Below are positions 55,856-64,000 of a DNA stretch of 64,000 nt, one piece after another (position 1 is the first letter of the stretch; each line of letters begins with the position of its first letter). The DNA is taken from NCBI RefSeq assembly GCF_025449335.1, contig NZ_CP104883.1:736501-800500 (forward strand), written 5' to 3'. Both the position numbers and the translations under genes were made by a program. This stretch comes from Bartonella sp. HY328. GTDB taxonomy: Bacteria; Pseudomonadota; Alphaproteobacteria; Rhizobiales; Rhizobiaceae. The notes beneath the pieces were generated by a model that saw nothing but the letters and a program-made list of their open reading frames with translations, searched no databases and was not told where the DNA came from.

Positions 55856-57313
55856 TTAATTACTCATGCGCACCTTATAGGTGAGTTCGGCTTTACTTTT
55901 GGGATCTACTTTTACGCGCCATACAGCAGTATTGGCGTTGCGTCTTTCATGGGGGATATTTTCTTGTAAAATCTCCCAATTGTTATAAAAATCCCCCGGA
56001 ATTTCAACTACAACTGGCTCATCCTTAGCGTTTTTAACCGTGAGCTGATTTATTATTTCATAGGTAGTATATGAACCATTGACAACGCTGACTTTGTCAC
56101 TTGCCAAGGTTTTTGCATAAACTTTAACATCAAAAGCATTGCCAGTTTTCACTCGTACAGTTTCTTTGTCAGCGGTATGATCAAGGTGATCTTCACCGAT
56201 AAAAAGCACATTGCCTTTGCTATCTGGCTTATAGGCACGCAATACGCCTTTGGGTAAAGGCACACCCAAATTGGATTCCTTATCATTTACAAAATCAAAA
56301 TAGACACCAACTTTAAGTGGTTCACCTTCTTCATTGGCGTTGTCATTGGAATAGCTGCTTTTTGTTGCCTCAACGATATAACGCTTTTCGACGGGCACAT
56401 TGTCTGCGCTCATCAAGGCCACTTGTTTGATTTGATTATTATTAAGCGTAGTTGGTTGCGGCAAAGTATAAAGATGGTAGTCAAGGAAAGATTCTTCAGC
56501 CATTATATCCTTGAATTTAAAACCACGTATCATGCTGCTAGCGCGCCCACTCATCTCAGCACGCATATAACTAGGCGCCCTATTAATATCACCAGCGACT
56601 AACTGCAATTTAGCATCCTGATAGGACGTGCCACTATTATTTTGGAGTGTCACCCAGCCTTTTAACGAAATCCTATTTTCGTCATTGTTAAGCTCGGCGA
56701 CATAATCGGCTTTCCAGCTAAAGCCACTTGAAAGATAAGCAATATTAACTTCTTTAGCGCCTGTTTCATTACTCATAATATCGGTGACCAATGTTGGGCG
56801 GTCGCGAAGATTTTGCGGCAAGGCATCAAATTTTATCCGCGCATCTTTTGGCAAACCAATTTCAATACGGTCACTATATTTTAAAACAAGGCCGGAATTA
56901 TTAGAAAGAAGGACTGCTTTTTCTGGATTTTCACTGCCATCTTGGTTGAGGCTAACAATGGTAACTTCCTTGCCGACATATTTTGCAGTTAAAGCGTCTG
57001 GCGTTAAAAGGTCAAAATTAAAATTTTGCTCAATCACATAAAGCTTGGCATTGTCCTTAGTAGTCATAATCGCAGTTTCAGGTTTGATCTTGCCGGAGAC
57101 ATCACGCAGGGCAAAATGATTAACGCCCTTTTGTAAATCAAGGTCGCGCACTTCACGCACCAGTGCCAAATTTTCATTATAAATGGTAACCGCAACTTCT
57201 TTTCGTGCATCGCCCGAACTTACTTTTTCAGCGCTGGTTTGAGCTGAAGATTGAGCAATAGTTGCAATAAATAAGGTTGCACAGCTTGCAAGTAGCATAT
57301 TGGCCTTTTTCAT
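55856..57313 (-). CDS. DUF4139 paralogue 3 (near-twin of paralogue 1)
   Basis: 485 residues from the ATG at 57313, which has AGGAG upstream; an earlier in-frame start at 57367 would add 18 residues of basic sequence and is unlikely. By eye it is about 90% identical to paralogue 1 over the first 215 mature residues, including the leader AGGAGATTTCATG, and diverges sharply in the two variable segments (after LVAGDIN and around VEATKSSYSNDNANEEG). Signal peptide to SSA-QT, no later cysteine. The stop lies 37 bases before paralogue 4. Confidence 0.9.
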   Translation of the reverse strand: MKKANMLLASCATLFIATIAQSSAQTSAEKVSSGDARKEVAVTIYNENLALVREVRDLDLQKGVNHFALRDVSGKIKPETAIMTTKDNAKLYVIEQNFNFDLLTPDALTAKYVGKEVTIVSLNQDGSENPEKAVLLSNNSGLVLKYSDRIEIGLPKDARIKFDALPQNLRDRPTLVTDIMSNETGAKEVNIAYLSSGFSWKADYVAELNNDENRISLKGWVTLQNNSGTSYQDAKLQLVAGDINRAPSYMRAEMSGRASSMIRGFKFKDIMAEESFLDYHLYTLPQPTTLNNNQIKQVALMSADNVPVEKRYIVEATKSSYSNDNANEEGEPLKVGVYFDFVNDKESNLGVPLPKGVLRAYKPDSKGNVLFIGEDHLDHTADKETVRVKTGNAFDVKVYAKTLASDKVSVVNGSYTTYEIINQLTVKNAKDEPVVVEIPGDFYNNWEILQENIPHERRNANTAVWRVKVDPKSKAELTYKVRMSN

Positions 57314-57387
57314 GAAATCTCCTGATCTTAAATTAAATTTTAAGTTTCTATTTTTTAATTTTTGCATATGCTTATTAAACTAAACGG

Positions 57388-58854
57388 TTACGATTTTTGT
57401 GAGCTGCTACGCACTTTAACATTCAGTATAGATTGACTTTGCGCCGCAACCTTTACTTGCCAACGCGCACTGTTCACACTCATCTTTTGGTGGGGTATAT
57501 TTTCTTGTAGAATTTCAAAATTGTTAGAAAAAACGGCCGGAATTTCAACGGTGATTTCTTCATTCTTGGCATTTTTAATTATGAATTGAAAACTGTCTTC
57601 GTAAATCTGCTTTTTATTTTTGTCCAAACCGAGTTTCTTTTGTTTGACTTTATTTATCAATACATTAACATCAATCACATTGCCTATCTTTAGCCGGATA
57701 TGTTCATGCTCTGCGGTATGCCCAATATTATCCTCATTAAGAAAGTGCTGGTTTAACAAATTATCTGTTATATAGCTGCGTATAGTGCCTTTTGGTAATG
57801 GTACCCCTAAATTGAATTGCTTATCATTAACAAAATCAAAATACACATTGACAGCAAGGATTAGCCCCTGCCGACCAAGCATGTTGTTTTCATAATTATC
57901 CAAATGTACATTGTCCCACGTTGTGCTAACGTAATGTTTTTGTGATGGAATGTTTTCTGCATGCAACAGCAATACTTGCTTTAGTTGATTATTGTGAAGC
58001 GTTGTCTTAAAAGGTAGATCATTTAGCTTATAATCAAGAAATGGCTCAGCCACGATGGTTTGAGGAGGCAAGGCTGGTTGTATTGGCCCAAACGGGCTGT
58101 TCCACATCAAGCTTTTAAGTCTATTCAACTCGCCAGCGACCAGTTGTAATTGAACATTATTAAAATCGGTGCCGCTTTTATTTTGTAAAGTCACCCAAGC
58201 TTTTAAAGATATTTTATTTCCTTGTGGGTTTAGTTCTGCAACATAATCGGCTTTCCAACTAAAGCCACTAGAAAGATAGGCAAGATCTACTTCACTTACA
58301 CCGTGTTCTTCGCTCATAATAACGCTAACCAATGTTGGACGGTCATAAAGGTTTGGCGGCAACGCACCAAATTTTATATGACCATTTTTGGGTAAGCCAA
58401 TTTCAATGCGGTCACTATATTTAAATACAAGGCCAGATTGGGTTGCAAGAATAGTTGCCCGCTTTTCAACCTCGCCGCCATCTTGCCGGCGGCCAACAAT
58501 GGTAACCTCTTTACCTATATATTTTTCACTTAAAGCTTCTGGCGTTAAAAGATCATAATTAAAATTCTGCTCTATCATGTGAAGCTTACTATTATCCGTG
58601 GCTGTTATTATAGCTGTTTTTGGCTTAATCATTACCGAGACATCGCGAAAATTGATGTGGTTGATGCCTTTTATAAGATTAATTTTTCGCTTTTCACGTA
58701 TCAGTGCCAAATCTTCATTGTAAATAGTAATGGCAATATCTTTGCCAGCATCACTGGTACTTACTTGCGCGTTTTGGTCTTGCGCAACCGATTGGGTAAT
58801 TGGGGTAAAACAAAAGATTAAACTACCCCAAAAAAGCCAAGCTGCTTTTTTCAT
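57388..58854 (-). CDS. DUF4139 paralogue 2 (divergent)
   Basis: 488 residues. Signal peptide with LFWGSLIFCFTPITQSVA-QD. The framework is recognisable (IYNEDLALIREKRKINLIKG, NFNYDLLTPEALSEKYIG, YLSSGFSWKADYVAELN, VPLPKGTIRSY) but with many substitutions, including INFRDVSVMIKPKTAII in place of the usual LRDVSG-x-IxPETAIM. The first variable segment is Pro-rich (NSPFGPIQPALPPQT). No cysteine after the signal peptide. It sits between the near-twin copies 1 and 3. Confidence 0.87.
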   Translation of the reverse strand: MKKAAWLFWGSLIFCFTPITQSVAQDQNAQVSTSDAGKDIAITIYNEDLALIREKRKINLIKGINHINFRDVSVMIKPKTAIITATDNSKLHMIEQNFNYDLLTPEALSEKYIGKEVTIVGRRQDGGEVEKRATILATQSGLVFKYSDRIEIGLPKNGHIKFGALPPNLYDRPTLVSVIMSEEHGVSEVDLAYLSSGFSWKADYVAELNPQGNKISLKAWVTLQNKSGTDFNNVQLQLVAGELNRLKSLMWNSPFGPIQPALPPQTIVAEPFLDYKLNDLPFKTTLHNNQLKQVLLLHAENIPSQKHYVSTTWDNVHLDNYENNMLGRQGLILAVNVYFDFVNDKQFNLGVPLPKGTIRSYITDNLLNQHFLNEDNIGHTAEHEHIRLKIGNVIDVNVLINKVKQKKLGLDKNKKQIYEDSFQFIIKNAKNEEITVEIPAVFSNNFEILQENIPHQKMSVNSARWQVKVAAQSQSILNVKVRSSSQKS

Positions 58855-58935
58855 AAGCCCCCCTTAAGATGTCGTAAACGCACTCGTTAAACGATTTTAT
58901 AACCGCAAGTTGTTATTTCGTTTGCTCATAAGGAC

Positions 58936-58961
58936 ATTGCCCCGCAGATGTGCAGGGCAAT
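58936..58961. repeat. Hairpin after DUF4139 paralogue 1
   Basis: ATTGCCC/GGGCAAT (58936-58942 with 58955-58961) with an inner GCA/TGC pair and GATG loop lies 7 bases after the stop of paralogue 1 in the 113-base gap. It lacks a U-tail on the minus strand. Confidence 0.5.
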
Positions 58962-58967
58962 TTAAAC

Positions 58968-60431
58968 TTAATTCTTGGTGCGCACTTTAAAGGTTAGTAC
59001 ACTTGCACTCTTTGGGTCAACTTTTACGCGCCATATAGCAGTGTTAGCGTTGCGCTTTTCATGTGGGATATTTTCTTGCAGCATTTCCCAATTATCAGGA
59101 AAATAGGCGGGAATTTCAACCTCAACCGGCTCATCCTTAGCATTTTTAACCGTGAGCTCATTTGTAGTCTCATAAATTGGGTTTGAATTAAAACTCAATC
59201 CAACCTCTTTGCGCTCTAAAGTTTTTGCATAGACTTTAACATCAAACGCATTGCCAAATTTCACCCGCACAGTTTCTTTGTCAGCAATGTGATTAATACT
59301 ATCTTCACCGATAAAAAGTACGTTGCCTTTACTATCTGGCTTATAGGCTCGCAATACGCCTTTGGGTAATGGCACGCCCAAATTGGAGTCCTTATCATTT
59401 ACAAAGTTAAAATAGACCCCAACAGTAAGTGGCTGCCCTTCTTCATTTGCGTTATTAAAAGCATAATAGTCTCGTAATGTTTCGGCGACATAGCGTTTTT
59501 GTACTGGCACATTGTCTGCACCCATTAAAGCCACTTGTTTAATTTGATTATTGTTTAACGTGGTTGGTAGTGGCAAAGTATAAAGATGATAATCAAGAAG
59601 CGCTTCCTGCTGAATTGGTGCGGCGGTTGCCATAACTTCATCTTGACTTGCATCTGCCATCAAGCGTATGGCATCGCCGCGACGTGGGAATTCAGCTTGA
59701 TTAACATCACCTGCAACCAACTGTAATTTAGCGTCCTGATAGGACGTGCCACTATTATTTTGAAGTGTTACCCAACCCTTTAACGAAATCTTATTTTCAT
59801 CTTTGTTAAGTTCTGCAACATAGTCGGCTTTCCAGTTAAAGCCACCTGAAAGATAGGCAATATTAACTTCTTTAGTACCCGTTTCTTCACTCATAATATC
59901 GGTGACGAGTGTTGGGCGGTCACGGAGATTTTGCGGTAAGGCGTCAAATTTTATCCGTGCATCTTTTGGCAAACCAATTTCAATACGGTCATTATATTTT
60001 AAAACAAGGCCAGAATTATTAGACAGGATGGTTGCCTTTTCTTCCGCCTCGCTACCGTCTTGATTGAGCCTAACAATGGTAACTTCCTTGCCAACATATT
60101 TCTCGGTTAAAGCATCTGGTGTTAAAAGATCAAAATTAAAATTTTGCTCAATGACATAAAGTTTAGCATTGTCTTTAGTGGTCATAATCGCCGTTTCAGG
60201 CCTGATCATGCCAGAAACATCACGCAAAGCAAAATGATTAACACCCTTTTGTAGATCAAGGTCGCGAACTTCACGTACCAATGCTAAATTTTCATTATAA
60301 ATGGTTACTGCGACTTCTTTACGCGTATCGCCCGCGCTAATCTTTTCAGCGCTGGTCTGAGCTGAAGACTGGGTGATGCCGGCAATGATCAAGGTTGCGC
60401 AACTTGCAAGTAGCATATTGGCCTTTTTCAT
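58968..60431 (-). CDS. DUF4139 paralogue 1 (first gene of array)
   Basis: 487 residues, exported. Signal peptide 1-24 (SSA-QT). The N-terminal beta-rich region (about 33-180) contains RKEVAVTIYNENLALVREVRDL and RDVSGMIRPETAIM. The DUF4139 part begins near 190 with YLSGGFNWKADYVAELN and LKGWVTLQNNSGTSYQDAKL. Two segments vary between paralogues: about residues 244-277 and 312-335. The C-terminal third is conserved (VGVYFNFVNDKDSNLG, PLPKGVLRAYKPDSKG, NAKDEPVEVEIPAYF). Function unknown; related DUF4139 proteins include the so-called mucoidy inhibitor MuiA, but the coiled-coil DUF4140 half of MuiA is absent. A promoter is likely at 60553-60581. Confidence 0.9.
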   Translation of the reverse strand: MKKANMLLASCATLIIAGITQSSAQTSAEKISAGDTRKEVAVTIYNENLALVREVRDLDLQKGVNHFALRDVSGMIRPETAIMTTKDNAKLYVIEQNFNFDLLTPDALTEKYVGKEVTIVRLNQDGSEAEEKATILSNNSGLVLKYNDRIEIGLPKDARIKFDALPQNLRDRPTLVTDIMSEETGTKEVNIAYLSGGFNWKADYVAELNKDENKISLKGWVTLQNNSGTSYQDAKLQLVAGDVNQAEFPRRGDAIRLMADASQDEVMATAAPIQQEALLDYHLYTLPLPTTLNNNQIKQVALMGADNVPVQKRYVAETLRDYYAFNNANEEGQPLTVGVYFNFVNDKDSNLGVPLPKGVLRAYKPDSKGNVLFIGEDSINHIADKETVRVKFGNAFDVKVYAKTLERKEVGLSFNSNPIYETTNELTVKNAKDEPVEVEIPAYFPDNWEMLQENIPHEKRNANTAIWRVKVDPKSASVLTFKVRTKN

Positions 60432-60552
60432 GAAATCTCCTTAATAAAACAAAAATATCAATGTTTAATTTTTGTCATTAGAGAGAATGAATAAGACTTT
60501 TTTTCTACATTTTTGTAGCAAAAATAAATTATTTTTAATAATTCAATGCATT

Positions 60553-60581
60553 ATTTTGCCATATTTTATTTGGTGGGTCAA
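60553..60581 (-). promoter_or_regulatory. Candidate promoter of the DUF4139 array
   Basis: On the minus strand TTGACC (60581-60576) and CAAAAT (60558-60553) are separated by exactly 17 bases, giving a start near 60545 and a leader of about 115 bases. The leader contains a small hairpin CTACA-x4-TGTAG (60505-60518). The same gap (60432-60752) also holds the grpE terminator and no gene. Confidence 0.45.
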
Positions 60582-60636
60582 AAACCTCGCTAAGATGCAA
60601 CGAATACTTTAAAAAGGATTGAGTAGGCAAAAATAA

Positions 60637-60669
60637 AAAGGTGGTATGACATATTGCCATCCCACCTTT
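60637..60669 (-). terminator. Terminator of grpE
   Basis: The stem AAAGGTGG/CCACCTTT (60637-60644 with 60662-60669) has A/T-rich flanks giving a U-rich tail on the minus strand. It separates grpE from the array, so the array does not depend on grpE transcription. Confidence 0.75.
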
Positions 60670-60752
60670 AAAAAGCTTTCACCACTCATCTAAGTGTATA
60701 GTATTTTTTAGCAAAGCTAAACTAGATAGTCTGGGACCCTAGTCGCTAAAAC

Positions 60753-61409
60753 CTATTCATCGCTGACTGGCACATCTTTAGGTCCGCCGGTTGTTACGCC
60801 AACTAATGCTGGGCGCAATACGCGTTCACCAATCACATAACCATCTTGAATGATTTGGGCAATAGTATTTGCTGGTTTTGATGGATCTGGCACTTCAAAC
60901 ATTGCTTGATGGAAGTTTGGATCAAATCGATCACCAATGTCACCAGCTTTGGTGATGCCATAACGCTCCATGGTGGTCTGCATCAAGCGCTCCGTCATTT
61001 CAACGCCTTCAGCAAGATTGCTCAAATTAGCATCGTTTTCACGGGCATCAGCAGGTATAGCAGTTAATGCACGACCAAGATTATCGGACACGGCAAGCAT
61101 ATCACGAGCAAAATTAGCAACTGCATAGGTTTTTGCATCATTGACATCGCGCGCAGTGCGGCGGCGCAGATTTTCCATTTCTGCAGCAACACGCAATAAT
61201 TGGTCTTTTAAAGATGCGTTTTCATCTTGCAGCAAGTCAATATTGCGTGCAGTAATAACGCCTTCCTCATCTTCAATTTCCATGCGCTCTTCAGCTTTGC
61301 GTGACTTTAAAAAGTCATCGGCAGCTTGCCTAAGCTCATCGCGATCCTTTGGATTTCTTAAATCACGAGCATTTTCAATGTTCTCGTCAACGTGTTTTTC
61401 GTCAGACAT
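60753..61409 (-). CDS. grpE: Heat-shock nucleotide exchange factor GrpE
   Basis: 218 residues. It releases ADP from DnaK. The long N-terminal coiled coil (LLQDENASLKDQLLRVAAEMENLRRR) and the beta-domain FDPNFHQAMFEVP with GYVIGERVLRPALVGV are diagnostic. An acidic N-terminal extension is usual in alphaproteobacteria. No CIRCE element or clear RpoH promoter was found in the upstream gap. hrcA and dnaK are not in the window. Confidence 0.95.
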   Translation of the reverse strand: MSDEKHVDENIENARDLRNPKDRDELRQAADDFLKSRKAEERMEIEDEEGVITARNIDLLQDENASLKDQLLRVAAEMENLRRRTARDVNDAKTYAVANFARDMLAVSDNLGRALTAIPADARENDANLSNLAEGVEMTERLMQTTMERYGITKAGDIGDRFDPNFHQAMFEVPDPSKPANTIAQIIQDGYVIGERVLRPALVGVTTGGPKDVPVSDE

Positions 61410-61789
61410 ATCAATTCCATTGTTTACAAAATTTCTCTTAACCCACGATATCGATTTTTATAGTCTGAAAATCAAGGGCAAAATTACAATTTATACGCTA
61501 TTATAATATATTTCCTTCAAAATTATGGAAAAATCCGAATAAATAAAAATCCAGTCGAGCATTAGGTTTAAAATTTTATCTTAATCAAACTTAATACTCA
61601 TTAAACAAGCTTTACCATTGCTCGTAATGCTTGGTATTTTGTGGGGGGAGGGCATTTATTGCGCATAATTTTACTATTAGCCTGGTTTTTACAATTTATA
61701 TCAAAAAAACAGCCTAATGACGAAAAATTCTATTGCGCTTACGCCACGTTTGGTTAAAAAATCAAAATACTGATTTTAGGGAGATATCC
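61410..61789. other. 380-bp divergent gap between grpE and argB
   Basis: AT-rich, without a credible gene. It must hold the promoters of grpE and argB. I looked for CIRCE (TTAGCACTC-N9-GAGTGCTAA) and did not find it. Confidence 0.4.
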
Positions 61790-62698
61790 ATGAGCGATAA
61801 TTTTGACAGCCAGCAAGAAATTTTCGAAAAACAGGCGGCACTGCTTTCTGCTGCTCTTCCCTATATGCAACGCTATGAAAATAAAAATGTTGTTGTGAAA
61901 TATGGCGGTCATGCGATGGGAGACCCTGAACTTGGTCGCGCTTTTGCCCGTGATATTGCTCTGTTAAAGCAATCTGGCATTAATCCAATTGTCGTTCATG
62001 GCGGTGGCCCGCAAATTGCAACTATGCTGCAAAAATTGGGTCTTGAATCAAAGTTTGAAGGCGGTCTTCGCGTTACTGACGCAAAAACCGTTGAAATTGT
62101 TGAAATGGTTCTTGCAGGTTCTATCAACAAAGAGATCGTTGCAATGATCAATGCTGAAGGTGAATGGGCCATTGGTCTTTGCGGCAAAGACGGCAATATG
62201 GTCTTTGCCGAAAAAGCTCGTAAAACGATAGTCGATCCTGATTCTAATATTGAGCGTGTACTTGACCTTGGTTTTGTTGGTGAGCCGGTAGAAGTTGACC
62301 GCACATTACTGGATTTGCTCGCCCGATCAGAAATGATTCCAGTCATTGCGCCAGTCGCACCAGGGCGCGATGGTCACACCTATAATATCAATGCTGATAC
62401 ATTTGCTGGTGCTATTGCTGGCGCATTAACTGCAAAGCGTCTGTTATTTTTGACCGATGTTCCCGGCGTCCTTGATGAAAATGGTAAGTTACTCAAGGAA
62501 TTAACGGTTAGTCAAGCACGCCATATGATTGAAAAAGGAACAATTAGCGGTGGCATGATCCCCAAGGTCGAAACCTGTATTGAAGCCATTCAACGCGGGG
62601 TTGAAGGTGTGGTTATTCTTAACGGTAAAACCGCTCATTCGGTCTTGCTTGAACTGTTTACCGAGCGCGGTGCAGGTACTTTGATTGTGCGCGGATAA
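61790..62698 (+). CDS. argB: Acetylglutamate kinase
   Basis: 302 residues from the ATG at 61790, which has GGGAG ten bases upstream; the frame is open further 5'. It phosphorylates N-acetylglutamate, the second step of arginine synthesis. VVKYGGHAMG and PIVVHGGGPQI form the nucleotide and substrate loops, and NINADTFAGAIAGAL is the ATP-binding stretch. The N-terminal helix before residue 25 is typical of arginine-inhibited hexameric forms. It is followed closely by a nucleotidase gene. Confidence 0.96.
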   Translation: MSDNFDSQQEIFEKQAALLSAALPYMQRYENKNVVVKYGGHAMGDPELGRAFARDIALLKQSGINPIVVHGGGPQIATMLQKLGLESKFEGGLRVTDAKTVEIVEMVLAGSINKEIVAMINAEGEWAIGLCGKDGNMVFAEKARKTIVDPDSNIERVLDLGFVGEPVEVDRTLLDLLARSEMIPVIAPVAPGRDGHTYNINADTFAGAIAGALTAKRLLFLTDVPGVLDENGKLLKELTVSQARHMIEKGTISGGMIPKVETCIEAIQRGVEGVVILNGKTAHSVLLELFTERGAGTLIVRG

Positions 62699-62706
62699 GT
62701 ATTTTT

Positions 62707-63399
62707 ATGGGCGCGCAAAAATTTCCAACGGAAAAAATAGATTATTGGGTGTTTGATCTTGATAATACCCTTTATCCACCAGGTGATCATCTTTTTTCAC
62801 AAGTGGATATTAAAATGACCGACTATGTTAGCAACTTGCTAAACATGGATAGGATCAGTGCGCGCCAATTACAAAAAGATCTTTATCGTGATTATGGCAC
62901 TACCCTATCTGGCTTGATGCATCTTTATGACATTGATCCAGAAGATTTTTTAAATAAAGTCCATGATATCGATTATAGTTGGCTAAGCCCAGCGCCAAAT
63001 CTTCGACAAAATTTACAAAGGCTTAAGGGCAAAAAATACATCTTTACCAATGGTGATTTTAACCACGCGGTCAACGTATTAACAAGGCTTGGACTTGAAA
63101 ACTTATTTGATGGCATATTTGACATTAAGGCGGCTCAATATATTCCAAAACCAAAACAACAAGCCTATGATATTTTTGTAACAGAGTTTGCGATAGACCC
63201 AAGTCGTGCCGTAATGTTTGAAGATCTTGTCCGCAATTTGAAAGTGCCAAAATCTTTACAAATGCAAACAGTATTAATAGAACCTCTATTACAAGCAGCT
63301 CAAACCCATGATACACCGCAAGGCGATGATAGCGACCAAAGTCATATTGATTTTACAACCAATGACCTTGCTGCTTTTTTAGGAAAAATATTGATTTAA
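62707..63399 (+). CDS. HAD-family pyrimidine 5'-nucleotidase
   Basis: 230 residues. The HAD motifs are clear: FDLDNTLYPP with nucleophile Asp17 and acid Asp19, FTNGD (motif II), a Lys in PKPKQQAY (motif III) and MFEDLVRNL (motif IV). The NLLNMDRISARQLQKDLYRDYGTTL-type cap places it with the pyrimidine 5'-nucleotidases that follow argB in many Rhizobiales. It begins 9 bases after argB, so the two are co-transcribed. Confidence 0.88.
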   Translation: MGAQKFPTEKIDYWVFDLDNTLYPPGDHLFSQVDIKMTDYVSNLLNMDRISARQLQKDLYRDYGTTLSGLMHLYDIDPEDFLNKVHDIDYSWLSPAPNLRQNLQRLKGKKYIFTNGDFNHAVNVLTRLGLENLFDGIFDIKAAQYIPKPKQQAYDIFVTEFAIDPSRAVMFEDLVRNLKVPKSLQMQTVLIEPLLQAAQTHDTPQGDDSDQSHIDFTTNDLAAFLGKILI

Positions 63400-63543
63400 C
63401 TGCATTGCAGTTTAAATTGTAATCGAACTAATCTCAAAATTTACCCTTTATAGCTTGAATTATTTAACCGTTTTGCAATTATAAGAAATTGCTTTAAAAG
63501 CGCGCCAATAGAATACCAAGCCCACCAAAACAAGTATGGACCA

Positions 63544-64000
63544 ATGAAATCTTTTTCTTTTTTACGCCCACAAGAACTTATTCTCATTGGTGTAACCATT
63601 CTTTGGGGTGGTACATTTTTGATTATTAAACAGGCCGTGAACCAGAGCGGGCCGTTTTTCTTTGTAGGTTTTCGCTTTTTTGTTGCTGCCGTGATTGTTG
63701 CAATTGTATTTCACAAAGCATTAAGAGGCCTTAGCAAAAAAGAAATTATTGGTGGCACAGCCATTGGCCTATCTATTTATTTAGGCTATGGCCTGCAAAC
63801 TATGGGGCTCGAAAGTATCAATAGTAGCCAATCAGCTTTTATTACCGCCCTTTATGTGCCATTTGTGCCACTACTGCAATGGGGCGTATTGAAGCGCAGC
63901 CCTAGTCTTGGTAGTTGGATTGGCGCTGGCCTTTGCTTTATCGGCCTTATCTTAATTAAAGATCCGCAAAATATCGGTTTTAGTTTTTCCTTTGGTGAAA
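63544..64000 (+). CDS. EamA/DMT-family transporter, 3'-truncated by window edge
   Basis: An ATG at 63544 opens a frame that runs past the end of the window (152 residues visible). Translation gives about five membrane helices, starting ELILIGVTILWGGTFLIIK and including SSQSAFITALYVPFVPLLQW, both typical of the EamA half of drug/metabolite transporters. The substrate cannot be deduced. It probably forms its own transcription unit, 145 bases after the nucleotidase. Confidence 0.85.
   Translation, partial: MKSFSFLRPQELILIGVTILWGGTFLIIKQAVNQSGPFFFVGFRFFVAAVIVAIVFHKALRGLSKKEIIGGTAIGLSIYLGYGLQTMGLESINSSQSAFITALYVPFVPLLQWGVLKRSPSLGSWIGAGLCFIGLILIKDPQNIGFSFSFGE

Noticed and set aside
51112..60431. 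DUF4139 genes as fragments of one large gene or assembly artefact
   Set aside because: Each has its own start, ribosome site and stop; sequences differ substantially, and gaps contain distinct hairpins.
61410..61789. CIRCE or RpoH control element before grpE
   Set aside because: No TTAGCACTC-N9-GAGTGCTAA and no convincing CTTGAA/CCCCAT pair was found.

Overview
The window is AT-rich chromosomal DNA from an alphaproteobacterium of the order Hyphomicrobiales (Rhizobiales), most likely related to Brucellaceae/Bartonellaceae. I infer this from gene neighbourhoods I know from Brucella-type genomes: argJ-GNAT-mutT, a TetR repressor divergent from a BepDE-type RND pump, cpoB-tilS-ftsH, dnaN-recF, an M17 aminopeptidase next to an NlpC/P60 hydrolase, and argB followed by a pyrimidine 5'-nucleotidase. 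Alphaproteobacterial families support it too: BTLCP, DUF1465/RcdA, DUF930, OpgC and a Coa1-like protein. I saw no tRNA, rRNA, CRISPR array, insertion sequence or prophage.

Layout. 1-4.1 kb: the 3' part of a membrane-bound formate dehydrogenase operon (alpha truncated by the window edge, beta, gamma). 4.1-5.2 kb: a broken or split small gene and a transglutaminase-like cysteine protease. 5.8-8.3 kb: argJ, a GNAT acetyltransferase and mutT. 8.4-11.1 kb: an accessory patch with a frameshifted DUF4279 gene, a secreted Sel1-repeat protein and a small membrane protein. 11.1-18.4 kb, minus strand: an NCS2 purine/pyrimidine permease, a fused mannose-1-phosphate guanylyltransferase/AGE-type isomerase, and a large autotransporter with a very AT-rich upstream region. 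18.9-24.6 kb: a TetR regulator and an RND efflux adaptor and pump. 24.7-31.8 kb: a TPR/OGT-like glycosyltransferase, suhB, efp, a Coa1-like protein, a second Sel1 protein and a degenerate ThiE-like protein. 32.2-40 kb: OpgC, RcdA-like, ftsH, tilS and cpoB. 40.1-51.1 kb: cysK, dnaN, recF, a small membrane protein, NlpC/P60, an M17 aminopeptidase, two small unknowns, a stand-alone Lrp ligand domain and maeB. 61-64 kb: grpE, argB, a pyrimidine nucleotidase and a truncated EamA transporter.

The standout is 51.1-60.4 kb: six complete, tandem, same-strand paralogues of a DUF4139-domain protein inserted between maeB and grpE. Five carry signal peptides and have no cysteine in the mature chain. The sixth and last has no signal peptide and has three cysteines. 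The paralogues share a rigid framework but differ strongly in two central segments, and one has an internal 69-bp duplication. This looks like an expanded and diversifying cell-envelope family of unknown function, and it is the best candidate here for an undescribed system.

Several envelope and surface functions lie close together (autotransporter, RND pump, OpgC, sugar-nucleotide synthesis, CpoB, the DUF4139 array), which fits an organism that invests in its cell envelope, perhaps host-associated. That last point is inference.
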